A stretch of DNA of 9,875 bases, taken from Treponema sp. Its GTDB lineage: Bacteria; Spirochaetota; Spirochaetia; Treponematales; Treponemataceae. The stretch is taken from the NCBI GenBank assembly GCA_017613485.1, contig JAGADS010000023.1:1-9875 (forward strand), read 5' to 3'. Under the pieces are notes generated by a model. The model was not told where the DNA came from. It ran no database searches and saw nothing but the letters and a program-made list of their open reading frames with translations. The first letter of the stretch is position 1. Every line of letters starts with the position of its first letter. The position numbers and the translations under genes are program-made. Positions 4,755 through 9,875 of the stretch are shown here, in pieces.

Positions 4755-6332
4755 ATGAAAAAGTTTAAGTGGCTTGTAGTAATGGCCGTTATGACAGGAT
4801 GTGCTGTTTACGCATCTGCACTCTCAGTAAACGAAGATGAAATAAAGAGCACAGGAAGCGAAACCGTTGAATTCAACAGCTATTCAGGACCTCATGCCCT
4901 GATTGAATCAGCAGCCTCAATTACAGATATCGGCGGTAACCTTGGACGGCAGGTTGCAATTGACCTCAACCAGGCAGGGGCTTACGGACTTAACACTAAA
5001 TATTCAGTCATTCATGCGATAGACTCTAGCGAAGGCAGCAAGATGGATGCCGACATTCTCATCATAAATGAGGATGCCACGGTTGACCACATCACAAACT
5101 TAAGGCGCATAATCGCAGGCTACCTTATCGAAGCATACGGATACAATGCAAGCGACGCCTCTACAATCGCAACGTTCATAACTGTTTACAATGCAGTGTA
5201 CAGACAGAACCTCTCTGTCTTCAACTCAAAATACAAGTCTGTGGTTACACGCAACCTTACAGAGGAAGACTGCGGTCTAAGCACAAACTGGAGCGACTGG
5301 CCGGGAAACACTCAGATTGTAATCCCTCTCTTTGACATGTCCAGCTCACTTTCTGCAGTAGACACATCTGTAATCTCAGACAAGAAAGTTATCGCCTCAA
5401 TAAAGGAGGAAGATGACCTTGGTGTTGACGAAAGAAAGAACCTTGCTGACATAAAGCAGAGGGAAGCGGCAGATTATTCAAACAAGGCACAGGAAGCGGC
5501 TCAGACAGCGGCACAGCAGAACAGAGAGCTTGCACAGCAGCAGAAGGCATCCGACCAGGCAAAGGAGAATGCGGCACAGGCAGCGGCACAGGCAAAGGCC
5601 AACCCTGATGACCCGGAACTCCAGAAAAAAGCACAGGAAGCACAGGAAGTTGCCGAGGCAGAGCAGAAAAAGACAGAGGAACAGAAGCAGCAGACCGAGC
5701 AGGCACAGAAAAATGCAGAGAAAGCACAGGCTGTTGCAGACAAGAAGCTTGCTGAGTCAACCACAGAGCGCACCGAGATTGCCAAGGACAAGCAGAAACT
5801 CCTCTCTCAGGCTCTTGCAGCTGAGCAGGACAGGAATGCCGCTGTCGGCATGATAATTGTTGACGACAAGAAACAGCTTGCCTCACTTGTAAAGATAGAC
5901 TCAACTACAGGAAACATAATCTCACAGTCACCGGTTAAGGCTATACACGGAAGAACAGTTATTCCAGTTTCAGAGAAGGCAAAGACTGTAGGCTTCGTTG
6001 CAGTGTGCAGTGAATCAACGGCTGCAAACGCTGCGGTAAGGCTTTGTTACATTGACTCACAGTCACTGGAAATCAAGTCTCAGAGTAAGGAGTCCCTGTA
6101 TCAGGATTCCGTACTGGTCAATGACGGCAAGTATTATTACTGTGTAATCAAGTCAGGCAGTTCATACAATATCGCAAAATATGACGTCGACATGAACCTG
6201 ATTCAAAAGAGTTCCGTTGCGGTCAAGAATACAACCCCCATCACAGTGACAGACAAGGGCATAATCGCTACAAACTCCTCAAACAAGGTTATCCTGCTTA
6301 ATACTGAGACACTCTCTCCTGTAAACCAGTAG
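4755..6332 (+). CDS. P83/100-family exported coiled-coil protein
   Basis: The protein has 525 residues from the ATG at 4755. It begins with a signal peptide: basic MKKFK, a hydrophobic core, and a VYASA cleavage site after about residue 22. The N-terminal globular domain (about 23-215) resembles the Borrelia P83/100 protein and its treponemal homologue. Residues of about 219-360 are a long Ala/Gln/Glu/Lys-rich coiled coil of low complexity. The C-terminal domain (about 365-525) is rich in beta strands with repeated 'I-D-x-x-T/S-L'-like turns. The protein is expected in the periplasm or at the outer surface; its biochemical role is unknown, and P83/100 of Borrelia is known as an antigen. A cysteine at residue 16 in 'VMTGC' could instead mark a relaxed spirochaetal lipobox. 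The gene has its own strong promoter and is followed 6 bp later by dnaB. Confidence 0.85.
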   Translation: MKKFKWLVVMAVMTGCAVYASALSVNEDEIKSTGSETVEFNSYSGPHALIESAASITDIGGNLGRQVAIDLNQAGAYGLNTKYSVIHAIDSSEGSKMDADILIINEDATVDHITNLRRIIAGYLIEAYGYNASDASTIATFITVYNAVYRQNLSVFNSKYKSVVTRNLTEEDCGLSTNWSDWPGNTQIVIPLFDMSSSLSAVDTSVISDKKVIASIKEEDDLGVDERKNLADIKQREAADYSNKAQEAAQTAAQQNRELAQQQKASDQAKENAAQAAAQAKANPDDPELQKKAQEAQEVAEAEQKKTEEQKQQTEQAQKNAEKAQAVADKKLAESTTERTEIAKDKQKLLSQALAAEQDRNAAVGMIIVDDKKQLASLVKIDSTTGNIISQSPVKAIHGRTVIPVSEKAKTVGFVAVCSESTAANAAVRLCYIDSQSLEIKSQSKESLYQDSVLVNDGKYYYCVIKSGSSYNIAKYDVDMNLIQKSSVAVKNTTPITVTDKGIIATNSSNKVILLNTETLSPVNQ

Positions 6333-6338
6333 GATTTT

Positions 6339-7682
6339 ATGGATCTTAAGGATAAGATTCCTCCGCATAATCTGGAGGCTGAGCAGGCTACACTCGGTGC
6401 AATGCTCCTTAACTGGGAGTCTGTAAACGAGGTAGTCCTGTACATAAGGGCATCTCATTTTTATGATCAGAGGAACAAGGTAATATTTGATTCTCTTGTT
6501 CATCTGTCTGAATCAAGCGTTAAGGGTGACATGCTCACTCTGATAGATGACCTTACCAAAAGAGGAAAGCTGGATGAAGCAGGTGGAGTATCATACATCT
6601 CCTCATTGACGGACATGGTTCCGACCTCCGCAAACATCGACTATTATGCAAACATAGTCCTTGACCAGGCCATTAGGCGGAACCTTATCAAGATTTCATC
6701 AGAAATAAAAGCCGACAGCTTTGATGAGACAAAAGAAAGCCGTCAAATTCTTGAGGAAGCCGAGCAGAAAATATTCAAGCTTACGGATACAAACGAAAAC
6801 TCAAGCATATTGGAGCTAAGAGGCCTCATCACTCCTGCCATAGAGCTGATAGACAAGCGCTACAAGCAGAAGAACACGTACTCTGGAATTCCTTCTGGAA
6901 TAACAAAACTTGACAACATGACAAGCGGATTCCAGAACAGTGAGATGATTATTGTCGGGGCAAGACCATCCATGGGAAAAACAGCCCTCGCACTTTCAAT
7001 GATGCAGCATATTGCCATCGAGCAGAAAATTCCATGCGGTTTTTTCAGCCTTGAGATGTCTGCAAGCCAGATATGCCAGCGTCTTTTATCCCAGATATCC
7101 AGGGTACAGAGTACCAGGCTACGAAACGGTATGCTCCGCATTGAGGATTTTGCCAAAATTCAGAATGCCGCAGGAATATGCTATGAGTCTCCCCTTTACA
7201 TAGTCGACACTCCCAACATGAAGCTTCTGGACTTGCGTACCATGGCACGCCGCATGAAGGCACTCCATGACGTAAAAATCATCTTCATAGACTATATCGG
7301 CCTTATTACCAGCGAGAACGAAGACGCTCATGTATTCGAGCAGCAGTCCGCAATATCAAAATCACTTAAAAACCTTGCACGTGAGCTTGAAATCCCTATT
7401 GTAGTCTTGTGTCAGGTTGCCCGTTCAGCGGAAGGCAATGAGCCCGGATTGAATGAGCTTAGGGGTTCCGGTTCAATTGAGCAGGATGCTGACATGGTTA
7501 TCTTTATTCACGGTGACAGAAAAGGGAAAAAAGCCGATGGAGAGGAAGAAGGTGATTATAATCCTGTTCAGGACAGGAAGCTTATAGTAGCCAAGCAGAG
7601 GAACGGTCCTATCGGGGATGTGGATGTCCTCTTTATTTCAAGCTATACCAAGTTTGAGAACAAGTCCGATGACCATCAATAA
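6339..7682 (+). CDS. dnaB: Replicative DNA helicase DnaB
   Basis: The 447-residue protein is a normal length for the hexameric 5'-3' replicative helicase that unwinds DNA at the fork. The N-terminal helical domain starts with the typical 'PPHNLEAEQATLGAMLL' (8-24). After a linker, the RecA-like domain has the DnaB-type 'SGIPSGITKLDNMTSGF' block, Walker A GARPSMGKT (207-215), 'FSLEMS' (236-241), Walker B 'IIFIDYI' with D318, and 'RGSGSIEQDADMVIF' (375-389). The last block is usually 'RESGAIEQDAD', so the Glu-to-Gly change after the arginine is a variant; 'DYIGLI' also replaces the common 'DYLQLM'. An AGGA ribosome binding site at 6331-6334 overlaps the TAG stop of the P83/100 gene, so translation is probably coupled. 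A strong terminator follows. I see no intein or loader gene nearby. Confidence 0.95.
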   Translation: MDLKDKIPPHNLEAEQATLGAMLLNWESVNEVVLYIRASHFYDQRNKVIFDSLVHLSESSVKGDMLTLIDDLTKRGKLDEAGGVSYISSLTDMVPTSANIDYYANIVLDQAIRRNLIKISSEIKADSFDETKESRQILEEAEQKIFKLTDTNENSSILELRGLITPAIELIDKRYKQKNTYSGIPSGITKLDNMTSGFQNSEMIIVGARPSMGKTALALSMMQHIAIEQKIPCGFFSLEMSASQICQRLLSQISRVQSTRLRNGMLRIEDFAKIQNAAGICYESPLYIVDTPNMKLLDLRTMARRMKALHDVKIIFIDYIGLITSENEDAHVFEQQSAISKSLKNLARELEIPIVVLCQVARSAEGNEPGLNELRGSGSIEQDADMVIFIHGDRKGKKADGEEEGDYNPVQDRKLIVAKQRNGPIGDVDVLFISSYTKFENKSDDHQ

Positions 7683-7726
7683 AAAAAGCTGCCGGAGTTT
7701 TTCTTCGACAGCCTTCTTTTTTTTTT
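7681..7726. terminator. Bidirectional intrinsic terminator between dnaB and rplI
   Basis: A stem of 10 pairs, GCTGCCGGAG (7688-7697) with CTTCGACAGC (7703-7712), has one C-A mismatch, one G-T pair and a TTTTT loop. A run of ten T (7717-7726) follows on the plus strand, ending dnaB transcription. Seven A (7681-7687) precede the stem and become a T-run on the minus strand, ending the rplI operon. The A-run overlaps the dnaB stop codon. Confidence 0.9.
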
Positions 7727-7740
7727 AAGCTAAGCAGGAA

Positions 7741-8319
7741 TTATTTTGCTTCCTCTGTTGTACTAGAAGTCTCAGCAGGTGCTTCCTCTGTCTTTGCAGG
7801 TGCTTCCTCAGCTTTTTCTGCTTTTGCAGCCTTAGCAGGTTTTCCCTCTTTCTTTGCCTCAGCAGTCTTGTCAATCTGTGCAAGAACAGAAAGCTTTACT
7901 TCTGCAATATTGGCTTCATACAGGTGAACCTTGAATGTGTAGTTTCCTACGTTCTTGATTGTAAGGCCTGGAATCTCGATGCGCTTGCGTTCAATCTCAA
8001 GACCGTTCTTTGCAAAGTATTCTGCAAGAGAAAGGTTTGTAACCGCACCATACAGCTTTCCGTTTGCACCGGCAGGAACTGTAAGCTCCACTGTCATTGC
8101 CTCAAGTTTTTCCTTGAGTGTCAGGCTGTCTGCGCGTTTCTTAGCCTTGCGCTCTTCAATCTCTGCCTTTTTTCCCTCAAAGTAAGCTACAGTCTCATCG
8201 TTGTATGGAACTGCGAGCATGCGCGGGAAAAGATAGTTCCTTGCATAACCGTTGGCAACATTCTTTACGTCGCCCATTTCACCAAGATGTTTTACATCAT
8301 CATTTAAAATTACTTTCAT
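7741..8319 (-). CDS. rplI: Large ribosomal subunit protein bL9
   Basis: Residues 1-149 are a complete L9. The N-terminal domain contains 'LGEMGDVKNVANGYARNYL' (12-30), matching the L9 signature, then 'FPRMLAV'. The connecting helix is charged (about 42-75, 'KKAEIEERKAKKRAD'), and the C-terminal domain ends 'VHLYEANIAEVKLSVLA' (131-147). L9 binds 23S rRNA near the L1 stalk base and helps maintain reading frame. Beyond the usual length of about 148 residues there is a low-complexity tail (151-192) rich in Ala, Lys, Glu and Thr. Its DNA carries a 14-bp direct repeat at 7775-7788 and 7796-7809, in phase at 21 bp. A GAGGAG ribosome binding site lies 6 nt before the ATG. This is the last gene of the rpsF operon, 111 bp after rpsR. 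I see no good promoter in that gap. Confidence 0.95.
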   Translation of the reverse strand: MKVILNDDVKHLGEMGDVKNVANGYARNYLFPRMLAVPYNDETVAYFEGKKAEIEERKAKKRADSLTLKEKLEAMTVELTVPAGANGKLYGAVTNLSLAEYFAKNGLEIERKRIEIPGLTIKNVGNYTFKVHLYEANIAEVKLSVLAQIDKTAEAKKEGKPAKAAKAEKAEEAPAKTEEAPAETSSTTEEAK

Positions 8320-8397
8320 AACAAGCTCCTCTTGTAGTTTAAGTTTAAGGCCACGTTACCAGGAGTTGGATCGTAAGCCTTTTAATTTGACTGTTTT

Positions 8398-8445
8398 TTT
8401 ACTCCGTAACGGACTTACTCTGTAACGTACTTACTCCGTCACGTA
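8398..8445. repeat. Three 16-bp tandem repeats across the rpsR stop codon
   Basis: Three adjacent copies of a 16-bp unit, consensus CTTACTCCGTAACGTA, lie at 8398-8413, 8414-8429 and 8430-8445. Each differs from the consensus at one to three positions. The rightmost copy encodes the last residues of S18 and its stop codon; the other two lie downstream of rpsR on the minus strand. This looks like slippage duplication of the gene's 3' end. Confidence 0.85.
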
Positions 8446-8745
8446 GGGCAACAAGCAGATTGAGCGGGCACGCTTGATTGCTACTGCAAGCTCTTTCTGA
8501 TGCTTTGAGCATGTCCCTGTGATGCGGCGTGGAAGAATCTTACCGCGCTCTGTTGTGTAGCGGCGAAGTCCGTCTGCATCCTTGTAATCAATCTTTGCCT
8601 TGTTTGCACAGAAGCGGCAAACCTTTTTGTGGAAGAATGCCTTACCCTTGCGGCCTGCACGGCTTTCGTCCTCACGACCCTGTGCCTCAAGCTGCTCTGT
8701 ATTTACATCCTCATCTTTCAATTCTACGTTTAATTCGTCAGACAT
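8431..8745 (-). CDS. rpsR: Small ribosomal subunit protein bS18, zinc-motif form
   Basis: The 104-residue protein contains a full S18 core at about 36-101: 'KKVCRFC' (40-46), '[22 protein letters not shown]' spread over 53-74, then '[18 protein letters not shown]'. S18 pairs with S6 on the platform of the 30S subunit. C43, C46, C79 and H82 form a Cx2C...Cx2H set, as in the 'C+' zinc-binding version of S18. The first 35 residues are an extra acidic-to-basic extension absent from the 75-residue E. coli protein. A strong AAAGGAG lies 7 nt before the ATG. The gene is third in the rpsF operon, 35 bp after ssb. The stop codon lies in a 16-bp tandem repeat. Confidence 0.95.
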   Translation of the reverse strand: MSDELNVELKDEDVNTEQLEAQGREDESRAGRKGKAFFHKKVCRFCANKAKIDYKDADGLRRYTTERGKILPRRITGTCSKHQKELAVAIKRARSICLLPYVTE

Positions 8746-8759
8746 AATGTTTCTCCTTT

Positions 8760-8772
8760 CCTGTTTTACAGG
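8760..8772 (-). other. Small hairpin just before the rpsR ribosome binding site
   Basis: CCTGT and ACAGG form a perfect 5-bp stem with a 3-nt loop. On the minus strand it stands immediately before the AAAGGAG of rpsR. No T-run follows, so it is not a terminator. It might affect mRNA stability or rpsR translation, but the stem is short. Confidence 0.3.
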
Positions 8773-8780
8773 TTAATATT

Positions 8781-9287
8781 TTAGAACGGGATATCCTCCG
8801 GGAAATCGATTCCGTCACCGCCAAATGAATCTCCGGCATCTGGAGCCCCATAAGAGCCCTGAGCCTGACCTGCTGACTGACCGTAATTAGGACGCATCTG
8901 ATACCCCCCGGAAGCCTGTGACTGAGGAGCAGATCCTCCTCCAAAACTTCCACCATCAGAGCGGCCTCCAAGCAGTTCAACTGAATTGGCTATGATATTC
9001 ACTTTGCTGAATTTCTGACCGTCTTTTTCCCAGCGGTCCTGTTTTAAGGATCCCTGCACCGCTATCTGTTTACCTTTAAGGAGATATTGCTTGAGAGATT
9101 CTGCCTGCTTGCCAAACAGTGAAATGTCAAAGAAATTTGCCTCACTTATCCACTGCTCGCCTTCCTTACGGTTGCGGTTTACGGCAATACTCATTTTTGC
9201 CACTGGAGAACCAGATGACAGATAACTGAGCTCGGCATCACGTGTAAGACGTCCTATCAGGATTACACTGTTTAAATCACTGCTCAT
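8781..9287 (-). CDS. ssb: Single-stranded DNA-binding protein SSB
   Basis: The 168-residue protein has an OB-fold at about 1-107 with the usual opening 'LNSVILIGRLTRDAEL' (5-20), 'FFDISLFGKQAE' (52-63) and 'GKQIAVQGSLKQDRW' (72-86). A Gly/Ser/Gln-rich disordered linker follows (108-158), then the acidic tip DFPEDIPF (161-168). In known SSBs the tip binds replication and repair partners. It coats single-stranded DNA as a tetramer during replication and repair. The ATG at 9285-9287 follows a perfect AAAGGAGG by 5 nt, the best ribosome binding site in the window, consistent with high expression. The gene is second in the operon, between rpsF and rpsR with 36- and 35-bp gaps, the classical bacterial order. 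Confidence 0.96.
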   Translation of the reverse strand: MSSDLNSVILIGRLTRDAELSYLSSGSPVAKMSIAVNRNRKEGEQWISEANFFDISLFGKQAESLKQYLLKGKQIAVQGSLKQDRWEKDGQKFSKVNIIANSVELLGGRSDGGSFGGGSAPQSQASGGYQMRPNYGQSAGQAQGSYGAPDAGDSFGGDGIDFPEDIPF

Positions 9288-9323
9288 ACAAACCTCCTTT
9301 TATAAATAGAATGCGGAATTATT

Positions 9324-9614
9324 TTATGCGTTCTTTTCTTCTACAACGACAAAAAGATACTTCAAGAGATTTGTGTTGAATTTGAACTGAGCGTCAAGTT
9401 CAGTAATCTTTGAAGGATTTGCCTTGATGTTCAAGAGAACAAAGCGTCCCCTCTTCTGCTTCTTTACCACATAGGTAAGGTCGCGGTCACCGAAGGGTTC
9501 TTCCTTTTCGATTTCTGCACCGAATTTTGCCAGATCTGCACGGAGTGTCTCAATTCCGGCCTTGTACTTATCATCCTCTACGGGATAGATAGTCATAAGT
9601 TCATACTTTCTCAT
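9324..9614 (-). CDS. rpsF: Small ribosomal subunit protein bS6
   Basis: From the ATG at 9612-9614 the protein has 96 residues, a normal S6 length. It begins with the typical 'MRKYELMTIYP' and contains 'FGDRDLTYVVKKQKRGRFVLLNIKA' across 41-65 (compare the usual 'WGRRxLAYPIxKxxxGxYVLMxxEA') and ends 'FKFNTNLLKYLFVVVEE'. S6 forms a heterodimer with S18 on the 30S platform, and S18 is encoded two genes downstream. The frame stays open upstream to 9686, but those 24 residues are unlike S6, and the AAGGAG at 9625-9630 lies inside them, 10 nt before the chosen ATG. This is the first gene of the rpsF-ssb-rpsR-rplI operon, with its own promoter at 9677-9705. Confidence 0.95.
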   Translation of the reverse strand: MRKYELMTIYPVEDDKYKAGIETLRADLAKFGAEIEKEEPFGDRDLTYVVKKQKRGRFVLLNIKANPSKITELDAQFKFNTNLLKYLFVVVEEKNA

Positions 9615-9624
9615 TTGTACGTTT

Positions 9625-9630
9625 CTCCTT
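9625..9630 (-). promoter_or_regulatory. Ribosome binding site that fixes the rpsF start
   Basis: On the minus strand AAGGAG lies 10 nt before the ATG at 9614, slightly far but the only candidate. The upstream in-frame ATG (codon 17 of the longer frame) has no ribosome binding site. Confidence 0.65.
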
Positions 9631-9644
9631 ATGGACATAATATG

Positions 9645-9664
9645 GGAGCCACATACGCAGCTCC
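9645..9664 (-). promoter_or_regulatory. Stem-loop in the rpsF leader
   Basis: GGAGCT (9659-9664) pairs with GGCTCC (9645-9650) around an 8-nt loop on the minus strand, with one G-T closing pair. It lies within the roughly 56-nt leader between the predicted transcription start (about 9670) and the rpsF ATG. The CTCC of its second arm is also complementary to the GGAG of the rpsF ribosome binding site. It is a candidate autoregulatory element, but I do not see the CCG trinucleotide described for known S6:S18-binding leaders. Confidence 0.4.
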
Positions 9665-9676
9665 AAGGGGTAAATA

Positions 9677-9705
9677 AATCTATCAATTTTAAGCCTTTTA
9701 GTCAA
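9677..9705 (-). promoter_or_regulatory. Promoter of the rpsF-ssb-rpsR-rplI operon
   Basis: On the minus strand TTGACT (9700-9705, 5 of 6) and TAGATT (9677-9682, 4 of 6) are separated by exactly 17 bp. It lies about 60 bp upstream of the rpsF start and would give a leader of about 56 nt. Confidence 0.65.
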
Positions 9706-9746
9706 GTAATTCAGCAGTCCTGCACAATTCAATCCAGGGCTTCCGC

Positions 9747-9752
9747 ATTATA
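9747..9752 (-). promoter_or_regulatory. Possible second -10 box upstream of rpsF
   Basis: A perfect TATAAT on the minus strand lies about 70 bp upstream of the main rpsF promoter's -10 box. No convincing -35 stands at 16-18 bp; TTGCCT is 20 bp away. It may be a weak second promoter or chance in AT-rich DNA. Confidence 0.25.
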
Positions 9753-9772
9753 GGCTTTTTAAAACCTTTTCG

Positions 9773-9807
9773 AGGCAAATTTGATTTTTATTGCATAAAA
9801 ACTGCCT
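9773..9807. repeat. Nested dyad in the AT-rich region upstream of rpsF
   Basis: TTTTTAT (9785-9791) and ATAAAAA (9795-9801) form a 7-bp inverted repeat around TGC. Outside this, AGGCA (9773-9777) is complementary to TGCCT (9803-9807). The surrounding stretch 9706-9875 has no credible gene. The dyad could be a protein-binding site or the weak end of a transcript coming from the right. Confidence 0.4.
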
Positions 9808-9875
9808 GTTCGAAATGGTTAAATTCTTTTTGCTTGAATATTCTGAGAAATCGATTTGTTTTAAAGCATTTAATG

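Noticed and set aside
5389..5904. Long open frames on both strands opposite the coiled-coil region of the P83/100 gene
   Set aside because: They arise from the biased GCA/CAG/AAG codon use of the low-complexity coiled coil and give Cys/Ser/Ala- or Arg/His-rich nonsense peptides.
8346..8397. Terminator or promoter in the rpsR-rplI gap
   Set aside because: I find no stable stem followed by a T-run and no -35/-10 pair, so the gap is best read as an intra-operon spacer.
9146..9154. DnaA-box-like TTATCCACT near dnaB and ssb as a sign of a replication origin
   Set aside because: It is a single imperfect copy inside the ssb coding sequence. No cluster, AT-rich unwinding region or dnaA gene accompanies it.
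9615..9686. 24-residue N-terminal extension of S6
   Set aside because: The extension is unlike any S6 start, covers the ribosome binding site and leader hairpin, and would need to start upstream of the predicted transcription start.
9698..9748. 16-codon minus-strand frame next to the second TATAAT
   Set aside because: It is very short, has no ribosome binding site, and its ATG overlaps the putative -10 box; likely chance.

Overview
The window looks like chromosome of a spirochaete, most likely a Treponema. The best evidence is a P83/100-family antigen gene at 4755-6332, a family I know only from spirochaetes (Borrelia P83/100 and its treponemal homologues). The housekeeping genes are ordinary bacterial ones, codon use is even across the window, and I see no phage, transposase, CRISPR, tRNA or rRNA. 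All calls come from reading the sequence, without database searches.

Left part (1-2500): the window opens in the last 51 codons of an RluA-family pseudouridine synthase. It is followed by a two-domain protein with an N-terminal P-loop NTPase and a C-terminal Asp23/Gls24-like domain. This converges, with only 5 bp between stop codons, on pcnB (poly(A) polymerase family), which is read leftwards. Between pcnB and the next gene is a 323-bp gene-free stretch. It holds the pcnB promoter and four copies of a 46-bp hairpin-forming sequence at a period of about 61 bp.

Middle (2496-4700): an S33-type serine hydrolase (minus) and a TRAM/Fe-S/SAM RNA uracil-5-methyltransferase (plus) diverge from a 58-bp intergenic region in which their promoters overlap.

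Right part (4695-9875): a near-consensus promoter lying across the methyltransferase stop codon drives the P83/100 gene, and dnaB (replicative helicase) follows 6 bp later. A bidirectional terminator separates dnaB from the convergent operon rpsF-ssb-rpsR-rplI (S6, SSB, S18, L9). That operon has its own promoter near 9690 and a short structured leader. The last 170 bases are AT-rich, non-coding and contain a dyad.

The genes serve RNA modification and decay (RluA, PcnB, methyltransferase), replication (DnaB, SSB) and translation (S6, S18, L9). The most interesting pattern is in start signals. Three genes (P-loop/Asp23, pcnB, methyltransferase) have no Shine-Dalgarno sequence and a promoter-like -10 box only 7-11 nt before the start codon, which suggests leaderless or nearly leaderless mRNAs. 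The seven other genes whose starts are in the window have a recognisable ribosome binding site.
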